64,000 bases of DNA from DUZB01 sp963747555. Its GTDB lineage: Bacteria; Desulfobacterota; DSM-4660; Desulfatiglandales; Desulfatiglandaceae. Position 1 is the stretch's first letter. Each line of letters starts with the position of its first letter. Below, in pieces: positions 18,377 to 27,258 of this stretch. The DNA lies in contig CAVVFZ010000035.1 in assembly GCA_963747555.1 (NCBI GenBank), positions 134,533 to 198,532 of the forward strand, given 5' to 3'. A model generated the notes under the pieces. It ran no database searches. It had not been told where the DNA came from and saw nothing but the letters and a program-made list of their open reading frames with translations. A program made the translations under genes and the position numbers.

Positions 18377-19135
18377 ATGACAAGAACACAATGGTTTTTG
18401 ATTCTTTTTGTATTTTTGCTCTGTTTTAGCGGAACGAAAACAGCCTTGTCAGAAATGACCCCCGCTGAGATCCTCCGCCGTTCCGATGAGGCCCGAGGGA
18501 ATTTGGAAGGGGTCAAGTGGAAATTAGATATTCATTCCACGGAGAAAGGGCGCGAACAGGAAAGAGCTTTAGAGGTGAAGGCCAAAGGATATGATTTTCT
18601 GGCTATCATGACATCGCCTGCGAAGGTGAAAGGGCAGATGCTGCTGATGGTTGATTATAACATGTGGTTTGCGAAACCCGGCGTAAAGAAACCCGTGCCT
18701 GTTTCCCCCCGGCAGAAATTGCTGGGAGGCGCCGCCTATGGCGACATTGCCGCCACGAATTACTCAGGCGATTATGAAGCAACGCCGCTGCCCGATGAAA
18801 TCTTCAAAGGAGAATTGTGCTACGTATTTGATTTGAAAGCTGTTACGAAGAAAGCCACCTATGATCAGATCAAGTATTGGATTTCGAAGGATCGCCTTGT
18901 GGGCGTGAAATCCCAATTCTTCACGGTCTCTGGAAAAATGTTTAAAACAGCCACTTTTGAATACGACAATAAGATTAAAATTGATCAGAGCCAACAACCC
19001 TTTATCTCGAAAATGACCATCGTGGATGGACTCGTCGATACGGATATCACCACGATGGATTTCAGTGAGCCTCTTCTTACGAAGATTCCCGATTCAACAT
19101 TTAATATTAATTTTTTGATGATGAGGCATATGTGA
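18377..19135 (+). CDS. Periplasmic outer-membrane lipoprotein-sorting (LolA-like) protein
   Basis: A cleavable signal peptide (about residues 1-25, TKTALSE at its end) precedes a 225-residue domain. TPAEILRRSDEAR, LLMVDYNMWFAKPG and YWISKDRLVGVK are typical of the COG2834 family, an open beta-barrel that shields lipids in the periplasm. These proteins commonly neighbour LolDE-like transporters and RND exporters. Here it probably carries a lipid or lipoprotein from the permease towards the outer membrane. About 20 bases separate it from the permease gene. Confidence 0.85.
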   Translation: MTRTQWFLILFVFLLCFSGTKTALSEMTPAEILRRSDEARGNLEGVKWKLDIHSTEKGREQERALEVKAKGYDFLAIMTSPAKVKGQMLLMVDYNMWFAKPGVKKPVPVSPRQKLLGGAAYGDIAATNYSGDYEATPLPDEIFKGELCYVFDLKAVTKKATYDQIKYWISKDRLVGVKSQFFTVSGKMFKTATFEYDNKIKIDQSQQPFISKMTIVDGLVDTDITTMDFSEPLLTKIPDSTFNINFLMMRHM

Positions 19136-19138
19136 GGG

Positions 19139-20533
19139 GTGTATTGTGTCCTCCCCAGATTGAAGTGCATTCCCTTCCTTTTGTTTTCCCTCTCGCTCTT
19201 TTTTTTCGCCCGTTCCGCCTTTTCCGAGGCGGATATAGGGCAGACGGTCTTCCTCGATCAGGGACAGGACGAATCAGCTTCTGTTTCGGATGAATATCTG
19301 CCTTCCATTTTTCAGGAGCTTAAGGATGGTTTCGCGTATTCCTTCAGGGCGCTGGGGTATGTGAACACGGCAAACCCCAGCGATTCCCCTATCAATCCAG
19401 GCAACATCTGGCAGATTCCCGATTATACCCTGAATCTCAATCTGAGACCTGACTTCTATCTTGATTTTCGTACCCTCAATGTCATTTTCAAGCCGAGACT
19501 GAATTTGCAGTGGAGGCATTGGGGAGAAGGTCCTCGAAGCGGTGACAGTAAATGGGAGGACGATTGGTTTGTTAATGAGTGGCTGGTGCGGATGAGGTTG
19601 TATGAGGGGCTGTTTGCGTCCTACGGTAGAGAAAATCTCCAATGGGGTCCTTCCTGGCTGGTTTCTCCCTCCAACCCCTTCTTCAGGGACAACGGTCAGT
19701 CAAATCCCACATCGGAAGTGCCTGGCCTGGATTTCGGGCGGCTGGTATGGATGCCCGATTCTTCCTGGACCGGATCTTTTATTGCCAATACTGGTGAAGG
19801 AACACAGAACTTTATTGGAGAATTCAAGAATACCTATGCGCTGAAATTCGATTATACGACCTATAAAAAGTATGCCAGTCTTATCGTATCCCATCGTGAA
19901 GGGGAGAGGGTCCGGTTTGGCGGTTTTGCCGGATGGACAGCGTCTGATGCTGTTCTTCTGTACGGGGAAGGGGCTCTTTTCAAAGGTTCCGATTACTGGT
20001 ATCCTCTTCGCTCCGCAGCGGCCCAGGCGGGCGTCAATCCCGACCTCTTTTTTGAAGAAAACAATTCCATTGAGGGAATCCTGCTTCTGGGGGGAACCTA
20101 CACATTTGAGGCAGGGCCGAGCGTTACCATGGAATATGTCTTCAACAGTCCGGGGCTCAACAACGAACAGGCGGAAAGCCTTTTTCAGCTGGCGGAACGC
20201 GGTTCGGGCATTTTTAATGATTATCAGGCAATTAATGAAGCGCTTAAAAGCCGGAATGCTGATCCGCCCAGTTACAATGTGAAAATGCTTCGGAAAAATT
20301 ACTTGATGCTGCAATACTCCTATCTGCAGATCAGGGATGTTCTGAACCTTATCCTTCGATATACCTTTAACATTGATGACAGCTCCAGCCAGTTACTGCC
20401 GATCGTTCAATATTCCCTGGGAGACCATTCCCAGCTCTATCTGGTCGGCAGCCAGACATTTGGATCAAGAGACAGCGAATTCAGGATGTTGATCGATCGC
20501 AGCGTGATGTTTGGGATACAATACACATTCTGA
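19139..20533 (+). CDS. Outer-membrane beta-barrel protein
   Basis: The 464-residue product has a signal peptide (ending near ARSAFSEA), many alternating amphipathic strands rich in Tyr/Trp (LNLRPDFYLDFR, YALKFDYTTYKKY, LMLQYSYLQI) and ends QYTF, the C-terminal Phe signal recognised for outer-membrane insertion. The start GTG 19139 lies four bases after the LolA-like stop, so the pair is surely cotranscribed. It may be the outer-membrane end point of the export set. I do not recognise a named family with confidence. Confidence 0.75.
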   Translation: MYCVLPRLKCIPFLLFSLSLFFFARSAFSEADIGQTVFLDQGQDESASVSDEYLPSIFQELKDGFAYSFRALGYVNTANPSDSPINPGNIWQIPDYTLNLNLRPDFYLDFRTLNVIFKPRLNLQWRHWGEGPRSGDSKWEDDWFVNEWLVRMRLYEGLFASYGRENLQWGPSWLVSPSNPFFRDNGQSNPTSEVPGLDFGRLVWMPDSSWTGSFIANTGEGTQNFIGEFKNTYALKFDYTTYKKYASLIVSHREGERVRFGGFAGWTASDAVLLYGEGALFKGSDYWYPLRSAAAQAGVNPDLFFEENNSIEGILLLGGTYTFEAGPSVTMEYVFNSPGLNNEQAESLFQLAERGSGIFNDYQAINEALKSRNADPPSYNVKMLRKNYLMLQYSYLQIRDVLNLILRYTFNIDDSSSQLLPIVQYSLGDHSQLYLVGSQTFGSRDSEFRMLIDRSVMFGIQYTF

Positions 20534-20588
20534 CAGGAAGAGATCTTGTTTAAAACAGTCCTGCACAGAATCGGCGGCTAGATATTCC

Positions 20589-20617
20589 TTGAATGTTTAC
20601 AGGGCTACTTCTATAAT
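20589..20617 (+). promoter_or_regulatory. Strong candidate sigma-70 promoter ahead of fabI
   Basis: TTGAAT (20589-20594), a 17-base spacer and a perfect TATAAT (20612-20617). It lies 44 bases before the fabI start in a 128-base gap, suggesting that fabI and the following genes can be transcribed independently. Confidence 0.6.
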
Positions 20618-20661
20618 ACGCCGAAAACAACCCTTTATACAAAGAAGCTGGAGGGTATTCA

Positions 20662-21483
20662 ATGGGACTCCTCAGTGGGAAAAACGCCCTTGTTTCCGGG
20701 GTCGCCAATCGGAAAAGCATCGCCTGGGGCATTGCCCAGGCGCTTCATGCCCATGGAGCGCAAATCGGTTTTCTGTGTCTCGAAAGCAATGTCCGGCGGG
20801 TGAAAAAGCTGGCTTCGCAGGTTCAGTCGGACATGATCCTCCCCTGTGATGTTCGGAATGATCTGCAGATCGAACAGGCTTTTGAACAGGCGGGGACGGC
20901 ATTCGAGGGAAGACTGGATATTTTGGTTCATTGTCTGGCTTATGCCGAGATCAATGATATAGGCGGAGAGTTTATACGGATTTCAAGGTCAGGATGGAAT
21001 ACGGCCCTTGAGATCAGCGCCTACTCGCTTGTTGCCTTTGCCCGCCAGGCGCGCCCTTTGATGGGTTCTTCCGAAGGAGGCTCTATCATCACTCTGACCT
21101 TTGCCGGTGGAGAAAAAGTGGTTCCGGGATACAATGTCATGGGAGTTGCCAAGTCCGCCCTGGATGCTACGGTTCGCTATCTGGCCTATGATCTGGGCCC
21201 TGAAAAGATCAGGGTAAATGCCATATCACCGGGACCGGTTACCACGTTGTCCTCCATGGTGATAGAGGATTTCAACATCTCCTTAAAGCTGGTGCAGGAG
21301 CATTCCCCCATGCTGTCCAACATCACCGTCGAAGACATCGGGGGCGCCGCTGTTTATCTTGCCTCGGATCTGGCCGGTTCTGTAACCGGCACTATCCTGA
21401 AGGTTGATTCAGGTATGAGCATCATGGTGGCGCCCTCAAAAGTGCACCGGAGGTATATGGCCAAGGCCCTGGAAAAGGACTGA
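20662..21483 (+). CDS. fabI: Enoyl-ACP reductase (NADH), FabI type
   Basis: A 273-residue divergent SDR enzyme with the FabI cofactor motif GVANRKSIAWGIA and active-site Tyr157 and Lys164 (GYNVMGVAK), matching Tyr156/Lys163 of E. coli FabI. The second tyrosine near the substrate (Tyr146 in E. coli) is Phe147 here. It would reduce the enoyl thioester, giving a saturated chain. A ggag ribosome site precedes ATG 20662. It could be the cell's general FabI or a cluster-specific copy; the placement next to the DarA-like gene favours the latter. Confidence 0.88.
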   Translation: MGLLSGKNALVSGVANRKSIAWGIAQALHAHGAQIGFLCLESNVRRVKKLASQVQSDMILPCDVRNDLQIEQAFEQAGTAFEGRLDILVHCLAYAEINDIGGEFIRISRSGWNTALEISAYSLVAFARQARPLMGSSEGGSIITLTFAGGEKVVPGYNVMGVAKSALDATVRYLAYDLGPEKIRVNAISPGPVTTLSSMVIEDFNISLKLVQEHSPMLSNITVEDIGGAAVYLASDLAGSVTGTILKVDSGMSIMVAPSKVHRRYMAKALEKD

Positions 21484-21487
21484 TGCC

Positions 21488-22438
21488 ATGGGCCGGAGAA
21501 TGAAAAAAGTACTTGTTGTCTATTTTTCACAGACCGGCCAGGTTGCCGAGCTTGTGCAAAACATTACGGCACCCCTCGTAGAAGATCCGTCCATCGAGGT
21601 GTTCTATGAAAGGTTAGAGCTTCTTCACCCCTATCCCTTCCCCTGGCCTTTTTTTCGTTTCGCATCCGTCATGCCGGAATCGGTTTTGATGGACCCTCCC
21701 CTGCTCAAGCCGCTGCAATGTGACGAAAAAGAAGCCTGGGATTTGATCATTCTCGCTTATCAACCATGGTATCTTTCTCCTTCTCCCCCCATGACGGCTT
21801 TCTTGAAGGATGAAAAAGCCATTGACTTTATGGAAGACAGACCGGTGATTACGATTATCGGATGTCGCGGTATGTGGTTGACGGCCCAGGAAAAAATGAA
21901 GGAGTTTCTTGAAGCCCTTGATGCGCGATTGATAGGCAATATTGTTCTGAAAGACAGGGGAGGCATGGCGGTTTCCCTTGTTACGACGGTCAGAAAAGTG
22001 TTTACAGGAAAAAAGGGGAAATTTCTCTGGGTGTTTCCCTCTTCGGGTGTTGCTGAAAACGAGGCCAAAGAAATATTCCGTTTCGGCCATGCCATTAGAA
22101 ATGCGCTTCAGTCGGAAATTCCTGAACTTACGGAAGCTTTACTGCAAGGATACGGTGCGGTCAAGGCGGACACACGGTTTATCAGGGCTGAAAAGACGGG
22201 TCGAGGGCTGTTTCTCTTCTGGGCGCGCATCATAAAGGCCGCAGGGCCTTCCGGATCGTTGGTGAATAGGGTTGCCCTGCTCGGTTTCTATCTGTCCCTT
22301 CTTCTTGTCATGATCCTGGGGTTTTCCGCTTCCTTTGTTGCAAGACCGATCACCAGCCGGATTTTCAAGGAAAAACACAAACGGCAAAGGGAATATTTTG
22401 AACGGCCTTCCGGCTCGGATAGTTTTCATCCTTCTTAG
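21488..22438 (+). CDS. DarA-like flavodoxin-fold protein (dialkylresorcinol condensing/aromatising enzyme family)
   Basis: The N-terminus KVLVVYFSQTGQVAELV is a flavodoxin-like FMN phosphate loop. YPFPWPFFRFA, LAYQPWYLSPSPPM, IGCRGMWLTAQEKM and a hydrophobic C-terminal segment (about residues 255-285) followed by a basic tail match the architecture I know for DarA proteins. These pair with DarB to aromatise a cyclohexanedione to a dialkylresorcinol. A DarB-like KAS III is at 9223-10326. ATG 21488 is five bases after the fabI stop with an aagga site upstream. Membrane anchoring suggests work at the inner membrane on lipid substrates. The assignment is from memory of the family, not a search. 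Confidence 0.65.
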   Translation: MGRRMKKVLVVYFSQTGQVAELVQNITAPLVEDPSIEVFYERLELLHPYPFPWPFFRFASVMPESVLMDPPLLKPLQCDEKEAWDLIILAYQPWYLSPSPPMTAFLKDEKAIDFMEDRPVITIIGCRGMWLTAQEKMKEFLEALDARLIGNIVLKDRGGMAVSLVTTVRKVFTGKKGKFLWVFPSSGVAENEAKEIFRFGHAIRNALQSEIPELTEALLQGYGAVKADTRFIRAEKTGRGLFLFWARIIKAAGPSGSLVNRVALLGFYLSLLLVMILGFSASFVARPITSRIFKEKHKRQREYFERPSGSDSFHPS

Positions 22439-22470
22439 TTCACTCCCCATTATCCGAACCAGTGGAAAAA

Positions 22471-23388
22471 ATGAAAAAATTTGACTTTGATCTATTGCTT
22501 GACATCTACTTTGGAAAAATACTTGAAGCTGTCGCCCTATTGCCGCCTCAATATGCTTATAAAATCCTGCCTTTTACCGGCCATATGTTCCGTGATTTTC
22601 AGAAATATGCATGCGGGTATGAACCGGGCGTGCTAATGCATGCTGCCGGCAGTATGAAAGATGCCAACATCTTAATTTCCTGTACTATTGCCGATACCAT
22701 TAAAGAATATTTGCGGTTTGAAAGCAGATATGTCCTGGAAAATATCTGGATTAGAAGAGAATTAAAGCGACATGTTTTCAGAAGTTTTTATGAGTCCGAT
22801 ATAGAAGCTCTGAAAAGAGCCATTCACAAACAAAATCATGTTATTGTTACTGCACATCTTTCCGGCCTTCTCAGTATCGTTGAATTATTGAGAATCATTG
22901 GACATCCCACCCCTTTGATAGCTTCGAATATTTTTAATCAGTCTTTTAAAAATGCAAAACCTATTCAAAAAAGCATGTATTTGCTTTATAAGTCATGGAT
23001 AAAACGTCAACCGCTGTTTTTTTCCGATGATAAAAATTTGATGGATAAATGCCGGCAGGCCGTATCTTCAGGAAAATCCGTCATCTTAGCGGCAGATGTT
23101 CCGGGGTATAATGAAAAAGGGGTGAAAGTGAGTATGTTCGGCAAGGAATTCTGGGTTCCTCCCGGATCTGCCAAACTTTCCCACAACTGCGGAATTCCCA
23201 TACTTGTCGCCATACCTTGGACAGATTCATGTGATAAGCCGTATCATATTTTTCTTGAAAACATCTCTCTAAGCAAGAGTTATTCCGAGGTGATGGGCAA
23301 AATTTATCATTGTATAGAAACGGTTGTTAAATTGAATCCGGCAAACTGGAACGGTTGGCTTTATTTTGACAAGATGGCGGCAGAGTAG
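22471..23388 (+). CDS. Lipid A biosynthesis (LpxL/HtrB)-like acyltransferase, divergent
   Basis: About 306 residues with the general plan of LpxL-type lysophospholipid acyltransferases: VIVTAHLSGLLSIVELL at the catalytic block, VILAADVPGY and FGKEFWVPPGSAKLS resembling the later D-P and G-P blocks. The catalytic HX4E/D is not intact: after the His, Glu comes nine positions later. LpxL-like proteins also occur in aryl polyene clusters, where they acylate the polyene lipid. I use ATG 22471; GTG 22462 is also possible. The gene is more AT-rich than its upstream neighbours. Confidence 0.6.
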   Translation: MKKFDFDLLLDIYFGKILEAVALLPPQYAYKILPFTGHMFRDFQKYACGYEPGVLMHAAGSMKDANILISCTIADTIKEYLRFESRYVLENIWIRRELKRHVFRSFYESDIEALKRAIHKQNHVIVTAHLSGLLSIVELLRIIGHPTPLIASNIFNQSFKNAKPIQKSMYLLYKSWIKRQPLFFSDDKNLMDKCRQAVSSGKSVILAADVPGYNEKGVKVSMFGKEFWVPPGSAKLSHNCGIPILVAIPWTDSCDKPYHIFLENISLSKSYSEVMGKIYHCIETVVKLNPANWNGWLYFDKMAAE

Positions 23389-23456
23389 ATTTTTGGTCAT
23401 TGGGGTCCACTTAGCATGAACCACTGCATTTGAGTTTTCAAAAATGAGAATCATAC

Positions 23457-24539
23457 ATGAGAATAGAGCAATTAACATTTACCAGATTTATAGCGGCATT
23501 TTCCATTGTTATCTTTCACTTTGGCAGCGATATTATCCCATTTAATAGTAGTTTCGTATCGTTTATTTTCGTTAGAGCAAATGCTTTCGTAAGTTATTTC
23601 TTTGTATTATCCGGTTTTATAATGATTATTGCTTATGGAAGCAAAAAGACGATAATTATATCAAATTTCTTTAAAAATAGATTTGCGCGTATTTATCCAA
23701 TATATCTATTGGCGTTAATGTTATTACTGATTTATGATGTAAAATATAATTCTCCAATTAATTATAGTGATTTAATCCTCAACCTATTCGCTATTCAAGC
23801 CTGGATTCCAGGAAAAGCTGTTTCTTTTAATCCACCGGGATGGGCATTGTCAATCGAGATCTTCTTTTATTTAGTATTCCCTTTTTTGTATAATTTTATC
23901 TATAATAGAATAAGTATTAAGGCTTTAATATTGCCCGTGCTATTAGTATGGATGATAAGTCAAGTGATATCTCAATGGCTGTTCTCTTCATCTTTTTATT
24001 CTGGATACCCCTCAAATAGTCACGATTTCATTTTTTATTTTCCATTGATGCATATAAATGAATTATTAATAGGGAATATTGCAGGCTTATGGTTTGTTCA
24101 TACATGCAAGGGGAAATACAAAAATTATGACTGGTTGATATTAGGCTTGATTCTGTTATTCGTGGCAACTGTAAAAGTAATAGCCTTAAAGAACCCATTC
24201 GGATTAAACCTGCACAATGGAGTTTTAGCAATCTTTTTTGTTCCTTTTATCATTCTCGTTTCAATGAATAATGGTGTAATAACGAAAATCTTTAACAAGA
24301 AGCCCCTTGTTTTTTTGGGCGAGATCAGTTACGGCGTATATATCCTGCAATTCCCAGCTTATCTATGTTCGCAGCATATATTTGGATTATTGCATATCGA
24401 GAATAAAATCGTCAGATTTTATTTGTTTGTTATCCTGCTATTATCAATGGCCTCCATTAGCTATCTGTTCATAGAGTCTCCGGTACGACAATTTTTTAAA
24501 AGGAGGTTTTTGCCTGTTCCGTTTAATGGGTCTCGGTAG
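23457..24539 (+). CDS. Acyltransferase 3 (OafA/YrhL-type membrane O-acyltransferase)
   Basis: A 360-residue protein of about ten membrane helices. RFIAAFSIVIFHF gives the conserved R-x10-H of acyltransferase 3 proteins, YFFVLSGFIM and RFARIYPIYLL are further hallmark segments, and SYGVYILQFP lies near the end. The family transfers acetyl or other acyl groups to sugars across the membrane. Codon and base use is clearly richer in A and T than in neighbours, suggesting acquisition by transfer. It converges with the minus-strand GT1 gene 42 bases downstream. No strong terminator hairpin is evident between them. Confidence 0.85.
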   Translation: MRIEQLTFTRFIAAFSIVIFHFGSDIIPFNSSFVSFIFVRANAFVSYFFVLSGFIMIIAYGSKKTIIISNFFKNRFARIYPIYLLALMLLLIYDVKYNSPINYSDLILNLFAIQAWIPGKAVSFNPPGWALSIEIFFYLVFPFLYNFIYNRISIKALILPVLLVWMISQVISQWLFSSSFYSGYPSNSHDFIFYFPLMHINELLIGNIAGLWFVHTCKGKYKNYDWLILGLILLFVATVKVIALKNPFGLNLHNGVLAIFFVPFIILVSMNNGVITKIFNKKPLVFLGEISYGVYILQFPAYLCSQHIFGLLHIENKIVRFYLFVILLLSMASISYLFIESPVRQFFKRRFLPVPFNGSR

Positions 24540-24581
24540 GCCAAATATTGAGAGTGTATATATGGAAGCATGCAGCAAAAT

Positions 24582-25799
24582 TTAAAGGCGGAATTTTCGT
24601 TTGAAAATGTCTATCTCATCTACTGCCTGCTTGTACCCTCCTGCGGCCCGAAATGAATCACCGACCATTTTAGCTGATTTTTGGTAAGAATCGTTTTCAA
24701 TAACCTCTTCGGCATTTTGCCTGAGCCTGTCGGGGGTTAATTCACCGTCCTCTAAAATCCTGCCTGCACCGGTCTTTTCTACCTGTCGCCCATTGAAGGT
24801 CTGTTCCATGGATTGGGGGAATATCAAGAGAGGAACTCCGAAGTAGAGGCCTTCACTCATTCCGCTTACGCCCCCGTGTGTGATGAACAGGCAGGCTTTT
24901 TTCAGGCTTTCGAGCTGTGAGGGCACAAAATTATAGACCATGAAATTCCCGGGGATGGGACCCAGGTCGGCCATGTTCGTTTCCTTTCCTACGGACATGA
25001 CGACGAGATAGTCACTGTCCTTGAACGCGGACAGACAAACATGGCAGAAATCGGGTCGATTATTGCGAACCGTGCCCAGCGAGATGTAGATAATCTTTTT
25101 GCCTTCCACATTTTCCAGGAAGGCGTCGTCGATGTCGCTGTGGGGCGAAACCATGGCCCCTACAAAGCGATAACTGTCATCGAAATGATCGGCCATGGGC
25201 TGAAGCATTTTTGACGTATAGACAAGATTCAGAGCCGATCGGTTGACAAAGACGTTCATGATGTTTCGAACAGAGATATCCAGCGAGTATATCTTTTGGA
25301 GCTGACGTGTCCGATGCTGGATATTCAAGGCTGATCGGACATTTTTGACGATCATGGCGGCCAGTTGCAGCCCCGGGAGGCCGGATCTTTCGCTCATAAG
25401 TTTTGTGATCTCGCGGTTTACCGCGAAGGTGGCTGTTGAACAGACAGCGGGCATACTGAGCACCTTTGCAGTGGCCCAGCCCCACACACAGACCGAGTCG
25501 TGCAGGATGTAGTCGGGTCGCATGCGCTGAACGTTGCTTATGAGCCCGGGGAGGAGCCGGACCGTATCTGTCAGGAGCATTTCCGCGAAATCAACTGGAT
25601 TCAGAGGATGTCTGATATTTTCGTCATTGATTATTTCATAACGTTGGAAATGAGAGCCGGTCCTTTCAATTTTCTCTCTGAATTTTTCCGTGGAATAGTA
25701 TATGACTTCTTCGCCCCGATTGACCAACTCCTCCACAAGGGGCAGGGTCGGATTGATGTGACCGTATCCCGGAACATTAAAAAACATGACTTTTGACAT
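24582..25799 (-). CDS. GT1-family glycosyltransferase (MGT/UGT type)
   Basis: A 405-residue GT-B enzyme. The N-terminus VMFFNVPGYGHINPTLPL is the acceptor-domain start of macrolide-type glycosyltransferases, with the likely catalytic His in GYGHINP. The donor motif reads FITHGGVSGMSEGLYFGVPLL followed by FPQSMEQTFNGRQVEKTGAG. These enzymes glycosylate lipophilic acceptors such as polyketides, sterols and phenolic lipids, so a lipid acceptor made by the upstream cluster is plausible. It is the last gene of a minus-strand operon with two acyltransferases and a sulfotransferase. Confidence 0.88.
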   Translation of the reverse strand: MSKVMFFNVPGYGHINPTLPLVEELVNRGEEVIYYSTEKFREKIERTGSHFQRYEIINDENIRHPLNPVDFAEMLLTDTVRLLPGLISNVQRMRPDYILHDSVCVWGWATAKVLSMPAVCSTATFAVNREITKLMSERSGLPGLQLAAMIVKNVRSALNIQHRTRQLQKIYSLDISVRNIMNVFVNRSALNLVYTSKMLQPMADHFDDSYRFVGAMVSPHSDIDDAFLENVEGKKIIYISLGTVRNNRPDFCHVCLSAFKDSDYLVVMSVGKETNMADLGPIPGNFMVYNFVPSQLESLKKACLFITHGGVSGMSEGLYFGVPLLIFPQSMEQTFNGRQVEKTGAGRILEDGELTPDRLRQNAEEVIENDSYQKSAKMVGDSFRAAGGYKQAVDEIDIFKRKFRL

Positions 25800-25860
25800 G
25801 CAGGAAACTCCATTCGTTGCCGGATTATTTCATCGATAATCCAAGTAGTTGAACGACCAG

Positions 25861-27240
25861 CTATTTTGGCAGAAAATAGTCCATTTTTTCAAGCACGGAC
25901 TCCACCAACCTTTTTTCAACCAGCTCTTCGGAAAAGGCCGCACTCAATGTCAGGGTCTGGTGAAACATGGATGCGATGACCGGGAAAAGGGCCGCCAGGG
26001 TTGTGGTTCCAACACCGTAAACATGTTCCGGAGCCTGATTGTCAAAGCGAACCCGGGCGGCATCGTAACGCCCTCCGGTTGTCAGCACGCATGTTTTGAT
26101 CCTCCTTTCTCGAAGAAGTCTGCTGGCTCCTCTTCGCAGAAGCTTCTCTGCCAGTCGAAAAGGGATCGCTTTAAAGACCAGATTGATCCCCGGAAATACG
26201 GAGATCAGCGAAATGGAGCGGAGGCCCAGATATTCCTTTTGTGCCTTCATCTGATTTCTTACATGAACCACGACCTCATCCAAAGAGGCGTTTTCCGGCG
26301 CGTCAAAGCTGACCATGGCTCCACCAAGAACACTGCACATCTTGGCTGGATGGTCTGCAGGCACATAACGGCGTAGACTGATCGGAATTAGAATCGGCAA
26401 CGGCAGGGTTGTGTGCTGTGGAACCGCGGAACGTAAAGCCAGATAATACGAAGCGGCCAGAATATGGAAGATCGTTACACGATTCTTGCGAATATATCGG
26501 GATATGGCTTCCATTCGATCGGGATAGATCCGTTTGGCGTAGGTCAGGCGACGTTCCTTGACTGGCGAAACAGGGAATTTCCAGCTTCCATTACGTCGTC
26601 GATTTTCCCGAACACTGCCCAGGAGATACCGGATAATCTGCATTTGTTGTTTGAGATCAAACCGTTTCGCGATCTCCTTTACCAATTCACGGTCGGTGTA
26701 ATTGACGGGCGGGGTATAATCCGGGTCTTCTCCAAGGTTGTTGTAGATATCCGCCAGCAGATACAGGTATTCATACATGGAAAACCCGTCGCCGACCATG
26801 TGATTCAGTTTAACACACAACCTGTCGCGTTCATTCCGGATCAAAGAGACGTGGATTTGCGGATCGGATCGTGGGTCCAGGTGTTTGGTGAGACACGCCT
26901 CCAACGCCTCATCAGGGTCTTTTGTTTCCACGAGGGTGAAAAGACCGGGCGTGATGTCCAGGTCTTTGCGTCGCTGCCAGTAGGGATGATACCAGGCATC
27001 GACGAATCGGCAACCAAGAATCGGTTCCGCGTCCACGCTCAGACGTGTGGCCCGACGCAATCGCAGCGCGTCGAGGCGCCCCGGGAAGTGAACGACGGTA
27101 TTCACGTAGCCATAGTTCAAGTTGCGCCCCAAATACGCCGCCATGTCAGAGGTGATCGCTTTAAATCGTCCATCTATCATGGCCGGTCTGGTCTCGGCGT
27201 TATATTCGGACGAACTCTTGGTCAAGGATGAAATTGCCAT
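25861..27240 (-). CDS. Condensation-domain-like (PapA/WS-DGAT/alcohol acetyltransferase) acyltransferase, copy 1
   Basis: A 459-residue protein with the HxxxDG motif of CoA- and carrier-dependent acyltransferases: KLNHMVGDG, His147 and Asp151, where His is the general base. The order of segments (GCRFVDAWYHPYW, then LPILIPISLRRYVP and YGVGTTT near the end) matches copy 2 at 28247-29611, so they are paralogues. The family esterifies hydroxyls, as in mycobacterial Pap proteins and wax ester synthases. The gene ends 61 bases before the GT1 start and follows the sulfotransferase by 18 bases. Confidence 0.75.
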   Translation of the reverse strand: MAISSLTKSSSEYNAETRPAMIDGRFKAITSDMAAYLGRNLNYGYVNTVVHFPGRLDALRLRRATRLSVDAEPILGCRFVDAWYHPYWQRRKDLDITPGLFTLVETKDPDEALEACLTKHLDPRSDPQIHVSLIRNERDRLCVKLNHMVGDGFSMYEYLYLLADIYNNLGEDPDYTPPVNYTDRELVKEIAKRFDLKQQMQIIRYLLGSVRENRRRNGSWKFPVSPVKERRLTYAKRIYPDRMEAISRYIRKNRVTIFHILAASYYLALRSAVPQHTTLPLPILIPISLRRYVPADHPAKMCSVLGGAMVSFDAPENASLDEVVVHVRNQMKAQKEYLGLRSISLISVFPGINLVFKAIPFRLAEKLLRRGASRLLRERRIKTCVLTTGGRYDAARVRFDNQAPEHVYGVGTTTLAALFPVIASMFHQTLTLSAAFSEELVEKRLVESVLEKMDYFLPK

Positions 27241-27258
27241 GCAGGCCCGGCCCTCCGT

